Shown one piece after another: positions 7,998 to 16,939 of a stretch of 25,085 nt of DNA (position 1 is its first letter; each line of letters begins with the position of its first letter). Source of the stretch: an uncultured Collinsella sp. Its GTDB lineage: Bacteria; Actinomycetota; Coriobacteriia; Coriobacteriales; Coriobacteriaceae. The stretch covers positions 1 through 25,085 of the forward strand of contig CAUGVQ010000022.1 of the NCBI GenBank assembly GCA_959602875.1, written 5' to 3'. Below the pieces are notes generated by a model, which was not told where the DNA came from, did not search any database, and worked only from the letters and a program-made list of their open reading frames with translations. Made by a program: the position numbers and the translations under genes.

Positions 7998-8366
7998 TTA
8001 TGCCCCTGCAAGACCGATGTCGGCAGAAGGTTCTGCCGCATCACCGTGGACAGCGCCTGAGGCGGAGCCCTCCGCCACAGGTCCTTCTACCACAAGTCCG
8101 GTTGCTTGAACGCGCGCCGCCTTCGTGTGAGGCGCTGCGATACCGAGCACACTGGCAACCTCGGCGTCGGGGATAAACTCGAGCAGGTCCCCCGGCTGGC
8201 AGCGAAGCACCTCGCAAATTGCCTCGAGCGTCGAGAACCGGATTGCGTTGATCTTTCCCGTCTTGATACGTGATATGTTCACGGGCGATATCCCGATGCG
8301 TTCCGCGAGCTCTTTAGACGACACTTTGCGGTCTGCGAGCATGCGATCGAGTCTCATAACAATCAT
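7998..8366 (-). CDS. XRE-family HTH regulator, YozG type
   Basis: 122-aa DNA-binding protein. The helix-turn-helix spans about residues 15-45 (SSKELAERIGISPVNISRIK), and CEVLRCQPGDLLEF (51-64) is the typical end of the short Cro/CI YozG family. The family usually stops there (about 70 aa). Here an extra alanine-rich tail of about 55 residues with no visible fold is added. The gene starts 9 bp after the stop of the DUF2975 gene, and this pair is a common two-gene unit in Gram-positive bacteria, with the regulator thought to act on its own operon. An ATG three codons in (8357) is an alternative start. It faces the RyR-like gene tail to tail. Confidence 0.88.
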   Translation of the reverse strand: MIVMRLDRMLADRKVSSKELAERIGISPVNISRIKTGKINAIRFSTLEAICEVLRCQPGDLLEFIPDAEVASVLGIAAPHTKAARVQATGLVVEGPVAEGSASGAVHGDAAEPSADIGLAGA

Positions 8367-8375
8367 GGTTGTCCC

Positions 8376-9011
8376 CTACAGTAAGGTGTCGTCCTGCCGC
8401 TGCAGAATCTGTCCGTACGTAATGATAGGCGCAAAGGTAAGAATCAAGATACCCAATACACCGATGGCAAAATTCTGAGCCCGCGGTATGGCGCCCATTG
8501 CTATCAGAAGACCCAAATCGAATTGCCCGTAATTTAGCGTGATATACAATCCACCAGCTACAGGGGGCACAATCGCCACCAGAAGGCAGATGATGCCGAC
8601 GAGCCTCAGCCTTCGCGCCGCCTTGTTCTCAAACGGTCTACCAGTGCGAGAAATGTCCTTAAACAGGAGAGCTGCGATAATCAATCCAGCCGTTGCGAGC
8701 AAAGCCTCTAGCGAGTCGGGGATATGGAGGGCACCAACGAGAAGCCCGTTCGTATCCCATATCTCAATCACAGGAGAGGCGATAAAGATGACGCGGTTTC
8801 CGCCCGTCGTCCCATCGAGTGAAACACCTGAAGAGGTCAACAATGCCTGCGCCATCTTCACAACCGGCAGCAGGACTCTCATGCAGCAGATAACTGCCCC
8901 TGCTGTGCATACCACAGCTGCAATACGCGAGGCCTGACGAATGCGCACAAGCACGCGTTTGCGCACCTCTTCCTCAACATGCATGGTCCCGAATAGGTTG
9001 CTCGTCGTCAT
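8376..9011 (-). CDS. DUF2975 integral membrane protein
   Basis: 211-aa membrane protein with segments at about residues 29-52, 100-119, 136-156 and 180-200. Family features are the ISRTGRPFENKAARRLRLVG stretch between the second and third segments and the closing FAPIITYGQILQRQDDTLL-type end. Family function is unknown; it is habitually encoded with a YozG-type XRE regulator, as here. Start ATG 9011 has a strong GGAAGGAGGAG site. The stop is nine bases before the regulator start, so the two are one operon. A perfect -10 lies 31 bp upstream in unusually AT-rich DNA. Confidence 0.88.
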   Translation of the reverse strand: MTTSNLFGTMHVEEEVRKRVLVRIRQASRIAAVVCTAGAVICCMRVLLPVVKMAQALLTSSGVSLDGTTGGNRVIFIASPVIEIWDTNGLLVGALHIPDSLEALLATAGLIIAALLFKDISRTGRPFENKAARRLRLVGIICLLVAIVPPVAGGLYITLNYGQFDLGLLIAMGAIPRAQNFAIGVLGILILTFAPIITYGQILQRQDDTLL

Positions 9012-9041
9012 GACTCCTCCTTCCGCCCATGTTCAGATTTG

Positions 9042-9103
9042 ATTATAGCAACTATTTAATGTTTTTCATTATTTATTTTCATATTCTATCTAACATAAAT
9101 AAT
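9042..9103 (-). promoter_or_regulatory. AT-rich promoter region of DUF2975-XRE operon with inverted repeat
   Basis: TATAAT on the - strand (9047-9042) is a perfect -10; no clear -35 is found 17 bp upstream. Further upstream ATTATTTA (9068-9075) and TAAATAAT (9096-9103) form a perfect 8-bp inverted repeat with a 20-bp spacer, a candidate operator for the operon's own XRE regulator. The rest of the gap to 9218 holds no gene or clear signal. Confidence 0.5.
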
Positions 9104-9218
9104 CCCACTGGCGAACACCACGAGCCAACCGCATTCACTTTTGCCAAGATGGCCAACCCCAACATCGAAGAGACGCGCCATGCTTGGTGCTGTGGGCAAG
9201 ACCTCGCGCGCATAAGGA

Positions 9219-9246
9219 AACGGCCGCCTCTTTCAAGGCGGCCGTT
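9219..9246 (-). terminator. Terminator after the UPF0210 gene
   Basis: AACGGCCGCC (9219-9228) and GGCGGCCGTT (9237-9246) are perfect 10-bp arms around an 8-nt loop, about 60 bp after the stop of the - strand gene. The following - strand sequence TCCTTA is only weakly T-rich. Confidence 0.6.
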
Positions 9247-9306
9247 CGATACGGAATAAGCTCAACCCCGGCAACGCTTGCAGCGCACCGCTCCCGGACA
9301 GAGTCC

Positions 9307-10671
9307 CTAGTTCTTGAGCGAGTTCAGCGGAGCCGGGAAGCGGCCACCACGATGGGCAAACACGGTGCCCGCATGGCTGTTGACCGGCATGATGGGTGCG
9401 CGCCCAAAGAGGCCGCCGTACTCAACGGACTCGCCCACACCCTTGCCGATTGCCGGGATGATGCGCACCGCGGTGGTCTTGTTGTTGATGACACCAATTG
9501 CCATCTCGTCGGCGATGATGCCGGCGATGGTCTCCACGCTCGTGTCGCCGGGGATGGCGATCATGTCGAGGCCAACCGAGCAGACGCAGGTCATGGCCTC
9601 GAGCTTCTCGAGCGTGAGCGCACCGGCCTCGGCAGCGGCGATCATGCCAGCATCCTCAGACACGGGAATGAAGGCACCCGAAAGACCGCCGACGCTCGAG
9701 GTGGCCATAACGCCGCCCTTCTTAACGCAGTCATTCAAGAGGGCAAGCGCCGCCGTGGTGCCCGGGCCGCCGCAGGTACCGACACCGATGATCTCCAAGA
9801 TGCGCGCGACCGAGTCGCCGATGGCAGGCGTGGGCGCAAGCGACAGGTCGACGATGCCCTTCTCCACGCCCAGACGGCGCGCGGCCTCGCGGCTCATAAG
9901 CTCGCCCGCGCGGGTGATCTTGAACGCGGTCTGCTTGATCTTCTCGGCGACCTCCATCATGCTCGCGCTCTCGGGAAGCTCCTCGAGCGCGGCAGCCATG
10001 ACACCGGGGCCGGAAACGCCCACGTTGATGACCGCGTCGGCCTCGCCGGAACCGTGCACGGCGCCCGCCATGAAGGGCGAGTCCTCCACCATGTTGGCAA
10101 AGACCACAAACTTGGAGGCGCCAACGGACTCGGCATCGGCGGTGAGCTCGGCGGAGCGGCGGACGATCTCGGCGACCTTGAGCACCGCGTCCATGTTGAT
10201 GCCCGCGCGCAGGCTCGCCACGTTCACGCTCGAGCAGACGCGGCTCGTGGCCGCAAGCGCCTCGGGGATGCAGTTCATGAGGCGACGGTCGGCGTCGCCG
10301 ATACCCTTGTGCACGAGCGCGGAGTAGCCGCCGAGGTAGTCGATGCCGAGGGTCTCAGCCGCACGGTCAAGCGCATGCGCAAGCGGCGTCAGGTCCTCGT
10401 CCTTGCACGCCGCAGCGATCTGGGCGACGGGGGTGACCGACACGCGCTTGTTCACGATGGGGATGCCGTACTCGTGCTGGAGGTCCTCCGCCGTCTCAAC
10501 TAGGTGCTCGGCCGTCGACGTCACGTGGTCGTAGACCTTGGTGGCCATGCGCTCGAGGTTCTCGTCGGCGCAGCCCATGAGCGAGATGCCCATGGTGATG
10601 GTGCGGATGTCGAGGTTCTGCTCGGCAACCATGCCACGGGTCTCGGCGATCTCTTGCGGGGTGATAGCCAT
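9307..10671 (-). CDS. UPF0210 / DUF711 (PFL family) protein
   Basis: 454-aa cytosolic protein of the UPF0210 family, full length for the family (about 450 aa). Recognisable parts are NLDIRTITMGISLMGC near the N-terminus, SPFMAGAVHGSGEADAVINV and GVSGPGVM in the middle, DLSLAPTPAIGDSVA and GTCGGPGTTAALALLN, and the C-terminal FGRAPIMPVNSHAG. The family adopts a glycyl-radical-enzyme-like barrel but the reaction is unknown. I choose the ATG at 10671 because the protein then begins with the family start; translation could be extended to 10749 but without homology. In many bacteria an ACT-domain gene (UPF0237) sits immediately upstream. None is present here; a methyltransferase is divergent instead. 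Confidence 0.92.
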   Translation of the reverse strand: MAITPQEIAETRGMVAEQNLDIRTITMGISLMGCADENLERMATKVYDHVTSTAEHLVETAEDLQHEYGIPIVNKRVSVTPVAQIAAACKDEDLTPLAHALDRAAETLGIDYLGGYSALVHKGIGDADRRLMNCIPEALAATSRVCSSVNVASLRAGINMDAVLKVAEIVRRSAELTADAESVGASKFVVFANMVEDSPFMAGAVHGSGEADAVINVGVSGPGVMAAALEELPESASMMEVAEKIKQTAFKITRAGELMSREAARRLGVEKGIVDLSLAPTPAIGDSVARILEIIGVGTCGGPGTTAALALLNDCVKKGGVMATSSVGGLSGAFIPVSEDAGMIAAAEAGALTLEKLEAMTCVCSVGLDMIAIPGDTSVETIAGIIADEMAIGVINNKTTAVRIIPAIGKGVGESVEYGGLFGRAPIMPVNSHAGTVFAHRGGRFPAPLNSLKN

Positions 10672-10697
10672 GATGCGGCTCGCTTTCGCTCGCGATT

Positions 10698-10716
10698 TAT
10701 AATCGGGGTTATTGTA
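10698..10716. promoter_or_regulatory. Divergent -10 elements between UPF0210 and methyltransferase genes
   Basis: TATAAT on the + strand (10698-10703) lies 44 bp before the methyltransferase start. TACAAT on the - strand (10716-10711) lies about 40 bp before the UPF0210 start. Neither has a convincing -35. Confidence 0.35.
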
Positions 10717-10747
10717 CCGTGGCAACCTCAGGGAGGTAGTGCGTTTC

Positions 10748-11662
10748 ATGCCGCTTCACAAGCAGAACGAGACACAAGGGGCCAACGCCGCTCCGCGCCC
10801 CGAGGCTACCCTCATCACCACCGACTGGAACGAGGAGTGGAAGGCGCTTCAAACGATGCGACGCTCCCCCGACGACCCGAGCTGGTGGGACGGCCGTGCA
10901 AAGCACTTCCGCCCGCGTGAGACGCACCCCTACGCCCGGGATTTCCTCGCCCTCGCCGCGCTTCGCCCCGGCGAGCGCGTGCTCGACATGGGCTGCGGCG
11001 GCGGCACGCTCGCCATCCCGCTCGCTCAGGCGGGGCATCCCGTTGTTGCCTGCGACTTCTCGCGCGCCATGCTCGACGCCCTTGCCGAGGGCTGCGCCTA
11101 CTACGGGGTGGGAGACCTTGTGGAGGAGCATCTCATCGCCTGGGACGAGGACTGGCAGGCGGCGGGCATCGCGCCAAAGTCGGTCGATGTGGCTTTTGCG
11201 AGCCGCTCTATCGCCACGCGCGATCTTGCTGATGCGCTCACCAAGCTCGACCGGGTCGCGCGACGTCGCTGCTGCATCACACTCGTGACCGGTGCGAGCC
11301 CGCGCGTCGACACCACCATCATGGCCGCGATTGGCGCCTCGGTGACCGAGAGCCGCGACTACGTCTACGCCTTCAACATCCTCGTGGGCCTCGGCCGCTA
11401 TCCCGAGGTGCACTACATCACCTCGCCAAGACGCGACACCTTCGACTCTCTTGAAGACGGTGTGCAAGATTTCTCGCGCATGCTCGAGGGAGGAAACGAG
11501 GAGCGCGTCGACGAGCTCAGGAGCTACCTGGCCGCGCACATGGTCGAGAACCCAAACGCAGGCAAGCCCGGCCAAAAGGGCAAGCCGCAGGGCCGCTTCA
11601 TGCTCGACCATGAGCGCATCATGCGCTGGGCGTTTATCGCTTGGGACACGTCCGCATCGTGA
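10748..11662 (+). CDS. Class I SAM-dependent methyltransferase
   Basis: 304-aa cytosolic protein with a Rossmann methyltransferase core. Motif I is RVLDMGCGGGTLAIPLA (residues 77-93), and the acidic end of strand 2 is VVACDFSRAMLDAL. Before the core lies an N-terminal segment with MRRSPDDPSWWDGRAKHF, a pattern I have seen in methyltransferases of anaerobes but cannot tie to a substrate. Start ATG 10748 has GGGAGG about 11 bp upstream, a little far; a GTG at 10739 is too close to it. It is followed 62 bp later by the aldo/keto reductase. Confidence 0.85.
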   Translation: MPLHKQNETQGANAAPRPEATLITTDWNEEWKALQTMRRSPDDPSWWDGRAKHFRPRETHPYARDFLALAALRPGERVLDMGCGGGTLAIPLAQAGHPVVACDFSRAMLDALAEGCAYYGVGDLVEEHLIAWDEDWQAAGIAPKSVDVAFASRSIATRDLADALTKLDRVARRRCCITLVTGASPRVDTTIMAAIGASVTESRDYVYAFNILVGLGRYPEVHYITSPRRDTFDSLEDGVQDFSRMLEGGNEERVDELRSYLAAHMVENPNAGKPGQKGKPQGRFMLDHERIMRWAFIAWDTSAS

Positions 11663-11724
11663 CGCGATGCTCCCGCCGTTTGCGGGGTACCATCGGATAC
11701 GTAGCACAAGAGAGGGGAGTCTCC

Positions 11725-12852
11725 ATGAACGCAACCGAGATCGCGCAGATGCCCAAGCTGGGATTTGGGCTCATGCGTCTACCCGAGAAGGACGGCGCCA
11801 TCGATATCGAAACCGTCAAGGGCATGGTCGATGCCTCCATTGCCGCGGGCTTCAACTACTTCGACACCGCCTACGTCTACCATAGCGGCACGTCCGAGAA
11901 CGCCGTCAAGCAGGTGCTCGTGGAGCGCTACCCGCGCGACGCCTTTATGCTTGCAACCAAGCTCCCCGCTTGGGCAATGGAGAGCGCCGAGGACCGTGAC
12001 CGCATCTTTAACGAGCAGCTCGAGCGCACCGGTGCCGGGTACTTTGACTTCTATCTGCTCCATAGTGTGGAAAACGGCAAGAACTACGACACGTACGAGC
12101 GCTTTGACTGCTTTACCTGGGCACTCGAGAAGAAGGCCGCCGGCCTCATCCGTCACTTTGGCTTCTCGTTCCACGGCACGCCCGAGCTGCTCGAGGAGGT
12201 GCTCGACCGTCACCCCGAGGTGGAGTTCGTCCAGATTCAGCTGAATTACGCCGACTGGGAGAACCCGCTCGTTCAGTCGAGGCGCCTGTACGAGATCCTG
12301 CGCGAGCGGCAGATTCCCATCATCGTGATGGAACCCGTCAAGGGTGGCAAGCTCGCCGACATCGACCCCGAGCTTGCCTCCATGCTCGATGCCGCGCGTC
12401 CCGGCGCGTCGCCCGCCTCATGGGCGCTGCGCTACGTGGGCTCGCTTGACGGCGTCATGACCATTCTGTCGGGCATGTCGACGCCCGAGCAGATGACGGA
12501 GAACATCGAGACCTTCTCGCACTTCGCGGAACTCACCGCAGACGAGCGAGCCGTTCTTGCCGAGGTCGTCAAGAAGATGCTCGATATGCCCCAGGTCGCC
12601 TGCACGGCGTGCCGCTACTGCACCGATGGCTGCCCGCAGCACATCAACATCCCCGAGGTGTTCCGCGCCCTCAACATCGCGCGGCGCTACCCCAAGGACA
12701 GCAGCCCTAAGAGCCTTTATCAGCGCATCGTCGACGCAGGAAGCGGGCGCGCGAGCGACTGCATCGTCTGCGGCCAGTGCGAGGGCGTCTGCCCGCAGCA
12801 CCTCCCCATCATCGAGCTTCTGCAAGAGGCGGCGGAGCGTTTTGATTCCTAG
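11725..12852 (+). CDS. Aldo/keto reductase with C-terminal 2x[4Fe-4S] ferredoxin domain
   Basis: 375-aa cytosolic oxidoreductase. The AKR barrel begins at KLGFGLMRLP; catalytic residues are D47 and Y52 (YFDTAYVYHSG), K79 (LATKL) and H113 (LLHSVE). After the barrel comes a ferredoxin domain with C293/C296/C299/C303 and C346/C349/C352/C356, each followed by the PQH motif. This fused form is common in anaerobes, where electrons may enter through the clusters rather than only from NAD(P)H; the substrate is unknown. Start ATG 11725 follows GAGGGGAG. An in-frame upstream extension to 11641 overlaps the previous gene and lacks family similarity. Confidence 0.93.
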   Translation: MNATEIAQMPKLGFGLMRLPEKDGAIDIETVKGMVDASIAAGFNYFDTAYVYHSGTSENAVKQVLVERYPRDAFMLATKLPAWAMESAEDRDRIFNEQLERTGAGYFDFYLLHSVENGKNYDTYERFDCFTWALEKKAAGLIRHFGFSFHGTPELLEEVLDRHPEVEFVQIQLNYADWENPLVQSRRLYEILRERQIPIIVMEPVKGGKLADIDPELASMLDAARPGASPASWALRYVGSLDGVMTILSGMSTPEQMTENIETFSHFAELTADERAVLAEVVKKMLDMPQVACTACRYCTDGCPQHINIPEVFRALNIARRYPKDSSPKSLYQRIVDAGSGRASDCIVCGQCEGVCPQHLPIIELLQEAAERFDS

Positions 12853-12919
12853 GAGCGTTTCGATCCTTAGGAGCACCTGACTGACAGACGAGGTGCCTAA
12901 AACCGTTTGGGAGTACACC

Positions 12920-13648
12920 GTGGCCGAAGCCAAGCACGCAAAGAAGACCGCTCCGCACCGCGCTGCGGCGCCGCGGGGCGCGCACGCGCCCATCAATGCC
13001 GCCGAAGCCGCCCACCGCGCCGCGCGCACCGTCGATCCGAGAGAGCGTACGCGCCAGCGCCAGGCTGCCGCCGGCGTCGGTCGTGCACGGGCTGAAGAAC
13101 TAGGGCGCGCGAAGTCGAACGGTCATGCCGCCGCGATAGCGGGCGCGGTCATAGGCATCGCGCTCGCCTGCGCGCTCATCTGGTTTGTGGGCGGCGCGGT
13201 CCTGCGCGCCTTCATGGCGGAGCCCACCGCAGACGAGATCGTCGCGGCGGACGAGGCCGCAGCTGCAGACGAAGCCGATACCACAACATCCGCCACCACC
13301 GACGCTTCGGGGACGCTCGATGTTATCGGCTTCACCTACTCGTTTGAGCTGACACCCGAGGGCGACTATGCCCTCGCCCGGCAAAACATCGGCTCTAGCG
13401 CCGATCCGCTGACGGTCTTTCTCGTGACCGGAAAACCGGTGGGCATGGCCACCTATAACGGCGTCATCTACGTCGTATCCAACCTCGATGGCAGCTTCTA
13501 CCTGCAAAGCTTCATCCCCGGTGACGGATCCGTCCCCTCTGAGCCAACGCAGGAGGAAGGCACCGTCACCGGGATAGAGCTCCAGGACTCCGAGCTTCGC
13601 CTCACCGAGGAGGGCGGACGCATCTACACCCTAGAACTCGGCGCCTAG
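12920..13648 (+). CDS. Uncharacterised single-pass membrane protein
   Basis: 242 aa, no family recognised. The N-terminal 65 residues are rich in Ala, Arg and Lys and probably cytosolic; one membrane segment spans residues 70-98; an Ala/Asp/Glu/Thr-rich linker (101-130) leads to a small beta-rich domain with GTLDVIGFTYSFELTPEGDY and TYNGVIYVVSNLDGSFYLQS. By the positive-inside rule the beta domain is outside the cell. Start GTG 12920 is preceded by TGGGAG; a GTG at 12893 is in frame but less well served. It ends 5 bp before the convergent nrdJ stop, with no visible terminator between them. Confidence 0.65.
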   Translation: MAEAKHAKKTAPHRAAAPRGAHAPINAAEAAHRAARTVDPRERTRQRQAAAGVGRARAEELGRAKSNGHAAAIAGAVIGIALACALIWFVGGAVLRAFMAEPTADEIVAADEAAAADEADTTTSATTDASGTLDVIGFTYSFELTPEGDYALARQNIGSSADPLTVFLVTGKPVGMATYNGVIYVVSNLDGSFYLQSFIPGDGSVPSEPTQEEGTVTGIELQDSELRLTEEGGRIYTLELGA

Positions 13649-13653
13649 GGCAA

Positions 13654-16600
13654 TCAGCTGCAGCCGGTCGTGGTCCCGCAGTCCATGCAGACCTTGCAGG
13701 TCCCGTTCTGCACCATACGAGAGCTGCCGCAGTTAGGGCAGACGCTGCCGTCGTAGAGGCGCTCGCCGTGAATCGCCGTGTCGTGCACCGCCTCGCTCAC
13801 AAATGCCGCCGTGAAGAAGTCCTTGGTATCGACCTGGCCGGTCTCCTCCTCGAGCTCCTGCTCCTTAACGGCCGTAAGGCGGCTCAGCTCCTCCTCCGTC
13901 GCAACGGGCTCCTCGTCAAAGGCGGGCTCCACGGCAACGGGCGCGGTCGCTGGCGCCGGCGTGGCTCCGGCAATCTGCCCCCAACCCTCAGGCTTTACCT
14001 GCACACGCGAGTAATCGCCAAGCTCGATATCGATCACCTTGGAGATGAGGTCTGAGATGGACGTCACGTACTTGATGTTGGGATGGCTCTGAACAAAGCC
14101 GTAGGGCTCGTACATCTGACCGCGGAGCATCTTGGAGATGCGCTCGGCAGGAATGCCGTACTGGAGCATGACCGAGATGGTCTTGGAGAGCGAGTTCAGC
14201 AGGCCCATGATGGTAGTGCCCTCGCGGTCGGTCGTCACAAAGAGCTCGGCAATCTCGCCGTCCTCGTTGCGGTTGACCGTGGTGTAGATCTTGACGCCGT
14301 CAATCTGTGCCAGATGGGTATGGCCGTTGCGGATACCGATGATGCGACGGCGCTCCGCGGCGCGTGCCGGGGCATCGCGCACGATCTGCTCCTTTGCCGA
14401 GCGCGCATAGGCGAGGAGATCCGCATAGGAGAGGTCGCCGAGGTCGCGGTCGGCATCGTCGTCCACCAGCGAGTTGTTGAGCGGCTGGGCGTTCTTGGAC
14501 CCATCGCGGTAGAGCGTGATGCCTTTGCACCCCGTCTGCCACGAGAGCATGATGACGTCCTTGAAGTCGTCGACCGTGGCGGAATGGGGCAGGTTCACCG
14601 TCTTGGAAATGGCGCCCGAGACAAGCGGCGTGAGCGCAGCGACCATAAGGACGTGGCCCCTGGGATCGATATAGCGCTCGCCGGTGCCGCAGGTGTTGGC
14701 GGTATCGAAGATGGGTAGATGCTCGGGCTTGAGGTGCGGCGCGCCCTCGATCTTGCCGTCGACGATCATGCCGTCATCGTCAGTCGCCTGGACGTAGGAG
14801 AGAATGTCCGCCACCTCCTCGTCGGAATACCCCAAGTGTGCCAGGGCATCGCCGATGACGGGGTTCGCAAGCGTCATGAAGCCGCCGCCGGAGAGCTTCT
14901 TGTACATCATGTGGCTGAAGAACGGCTCGATGGAGGTGGCGCCGCAGTCCATGGCAAACGAGATGGTGCCCGTAGGCGCCAGTACGCTCACCTGCGCGTT
15001 GCGATACCCGTAACGCTCGCCGAGCTCCTCGGCAAACGTCCAACTCTCGATGAGCGCCTGCGCGAGCTCGCCCTCCCCCGCTTGAACGAGCAGGTCGAAG
15101 TCGACGACGGGCGGCTCGATGGTGAGCTCCTCGAACGGGTCGTTTCTGGCGCCCGCCACACGCGCGTGGTTGCGGATGACGCGCATCATATGGTGCTTGT
15201 TGATATCGAAGCAGTCAAACGGCCCCACCTTGCGCGCCATGATCGCCGATGCCGCATAGCTGCGGCCGGTAAGCGTTCCCACGAGCGCGGAGGCGAGGGC
15301 GCGCGCCTCGGGCGAATCGTAGGGCATGCCCTTTGCCATGAGCAGGCTCGCGAGGTTGGAGATGCCAAGGCCCGTCGCGCGGAACCGGTAGGTCTTGCGC
15401 GCGATGTCCTTTGTGGGGAACTGCCCCCACGCGATGGAGGCCTCGAGCGCCAGCTGGATAAGGTCGATGGCATGCTCGTAGCCCTCGACGTCAAAGGTGC
15501 CCGTCGCAGGGTCGAAGAAGCGGTAGACGTTAATGGAGGCGAGATTGCAGCTCGAGTCATCGAGGAACGCGTACTCGCCGCACGGGTTTGTCGAGTTCAG
15601 CCGGTTATAGCTCGCCCCCACAACACCGTCCTCGCCGCCCGGGCAGGTGTGCCACTCGTTAAAGGTGTCCGAGAACTGCGGCGCCGGGTCGGCGCAGCGC
15701 CAGGCGCACTCGTTGAACTCGTCCCAGATGTGCGCGACCGACACCTCGCGGTCGAGGGCGCGGTCCACGCGGCCGCGCAGCAGGTAGGTGGCATCCGGAT
15801 CCTCGTCGAGCGCGGCGACCTTTGCCATGAACTCGTTGTCGATACGCAGGGAGTTGTTGGAGTTCTGGCCGGACACGGTGGCGTAGGCCTCACCGTTAAT
15901 GTCTCCGTCGTAGCCCATCTTCATGAGGGCGAGGGCCTTGTCCTCCTCTTTGGCTTTCCACGTGATGAACTTCTCGATATCGGGGTGATCGATATCAAGG
16001 CAGACCATCTTGGCGGCACGGCGCGTGGTGCCGCCGCTCTTGATGGCGTCCGCATTACGGTCGAGGCCGCGCAAAAAGCTCATGACACCACTCGACACGC
16101 CGCCGCCCGAGAGGCGCTCGCCCTCGGCGCGCAACGCGCTGAAGTTGGAGCCCGTACCCGAGCCGCCCTTAAAGAGCTTGGTCTCGGTCACAAACTCATC
16201 GGAGATGGAGTGCTCGCCGAGCAGCTTGTCCTCGACGCTCACGATAAAGCACGCAGATGCCTGTGTGCGCGTGTACTGGTCCAGCGCCTCGACCACCTCA
16301 CCGGTGGTGGGCTCGACATAGTACATGCCCTGCGGCTCGCCGGCGATACCATACGCGCGTTTGAGGCCGGTGTTGAACCACTGCGGCGAGTTGGGGGCGA
16401 ACCTCTGGTCCAAGATCATGTAGACGAGCTCGTCGTAGAGAATCTGCGCCTCGTCGCCCTCGTCCACAAGGCCCTCGTCCACCAATGCCGCCACCCAAAA
16501 ATCGACCATGCGATGCGCCACCTGGCGCATGGAGGTCTCGCTGCCGCCACCGGGCACCCCCGCGCGGCGGAAGTACTTAGATGCGATGATGTCGACGGCG

Positions 16601-16791
16601 TTTTGCGAGTAGTTTGCCGGAAACTCGAGCCCCTCCATGTCGCAGAGGGTCTTGCCCGTCTTGTAGTCGGCAAGGTGCACCGACCGCTCCGACCACTCGA
16701 ACAGGTCGTACACCGTCTTCCCCGCGTTCTTGGGTGCATCCAGCGCTTGTGTGAAGCGCCTCACGATAAGCTCATCAACGGTCGTAGCCAT
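13654..16791 (-). CDS. nrdJ: Vitamin B12-dependent (class II) ribonucleoside-diphosphate reductase
   Basis: 1045-aa enzyme that makes deoxyribonucleotides using adenosylcobalamin to form the thiyl radical, without oxygen. Motifs: RFAPNSPQWFNTG (about 130-142), TQASACFIVSVED with C181, KGGSGTGSNFSALRAEGERL, GTTRRAAKMVCLDIDHPDI, NPCGE with radical C404 and E406, SSCNLASIN with C415 (redox partner of C181) and VLAPTGTISFAMDCG. The last 30 residues hold four CxxC-type cysteines plus a terminal cysteine, the zinc-finger tail of the NrdJ subtype. Start ATG 16791 gives the usual N-terminus; its ribosome site (GAGGGA two bases away) is poor, and a GTG at 16887 is possible. Upstream lie two NrdR-box-like sites. 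No cobalamin riboswitch is evident. It is the only RNR in the window. Confidence 0.96.
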   Translation of the reverse strand: MATTVDELIVRRFTQALDAPKNAGKTVYDLFEWSERSVHLADYKTGKTLCDMEGLEFPANYSQNAVDIIASKYFRRAGVPGGGSETSMRQVAHRMVDFWVAALVDEGLVDEGDEAQILYDELVYMILDQRFAPNSPQWFNTGLKRAYGIAGEPQGMYYVEPTTGEVVEALDQYTRTQASACFIVSVEDKLLGEHSISDEFVTETKLFKGGSGTGSNFSALRAEGERLSGGGVSSGVMSFLRGLDRNADAIKSGGTTRRAAKMVCLDIDHPDIEKFITWKAKEEDKALALMKMGYDGDINGEAYATVSGQNSNNSLRIDNEFMAKVAALDEDPDATYLLRGRVDRALDREVSVAHIWDEFNECAWRCADPAPQFSDTFNEWHTCPGGEDGVVGASYNRLNSTNPCGEYAFLDDSSCNLASINVYRFFDPATGTFDVEGYEHAIDLIQLALEASIAWGQFPTKDIARKTYRFRATGLGISNLASLLMAKGMPYDSPEARALASALVGTLTGRSYAASAIMARKVGPFDCFDINKHHMMRVIRNHARVAGARNDPFEELTIEPPVVDFDLLVQAGEGELAQALIESWTFAEELGERYGYRNAQVSVLAPTGTISFAMDCGATSIEPFFSHMMYKKLSGGGFMTLANPVIGDALAHLGYSDEEVADILSYVQATDDDGMIVDGKIEGAPHLKPEHLPIFDTANTCGTGERYIDPRGHVLMVAALTPLVSGAISKTVNLPHSATVDDFKDVIMLSWQTGCKGITLYRDGSKNAQPLNNSLVDDDADRDLGDLSYADLLAYARSAKEQIVRDAPARAAERRRIIGIRNGHTHLAQIDGVKIYTTVNRNEDGEIAELFVTTDREGTTIMGLLNSLSKTISVMLQYGIPAERISKMLRGQMYEPYGFVQSHPNIKYVTSISDLISKVIDIELGDYSRVQVKPEGWGQIAGATPAPATAPVAVEPAFDEEPVATEEELSRLTAVKEQELEEETGQVDTKDFFTAAFVSEAVHDTAIHGERLYDGSVCPNCGSSRMVQNGTCKVCMDCGTTTGCS

Positions 16792-16909
16792 GGTCCCTCG
16801 CTCTCTCACCGGCCCGGGCCCCGCCCCGCGCTCCCGGATGCTTGCGAACAGTATGGCGGCCCGTGCGGACAGAGAAATGACGCGCACTAAACGTCCGCGA
16901 TAGAGCCAG

Positions 16910-16939
16910 CCGATAAAAGTCTAGCAACTTGAACGTCAA
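16910..16939 (-). promoter_or_regulatory. Candidate nrdJ promoter
   Basis: On the - strand TTGACG (16939-16934) is a near-consensus -35. A weak -10, TATCGG, lies 18 bp further on (16915-16910). The leader would be about 110 nt. The -35 overlaps the proximal NrdR-like box. Confidence 0.45.

Noticed and set aside
7980..7998. Bidirectional terminator between the RyR-like gene and the XRE gene
   Set aside because: AGCGCG/CGCGCT gives a 6-bp stem exactly between the two stops, but there is no T-run on either side, so it may be chance.
5499..9250. Integrative element with duplicated tRNA-Glu 3' end
   Set aside because: I looked for a second copy of the T-loop/acceptor end (TTCGAATCCCGCTGGGGGC) and saw none in the window, and no integrase is present; only the accessory look of the genes remains.
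14719..16890. Long open frame (723 codons) on the + strand antisense to nrdJ
   Set aside because: The opposite strand carries an uninterrupted, motif-complete class II RNR. The + frame has no recognisable domain and reflects GC-rich codon bias.
16792..16933. Cobalamin riboswitch in the nrdJ leader
   Set aside because: No B12-box-like sequence or expected leader structure is recognisable in the roughly 110-nt leader.
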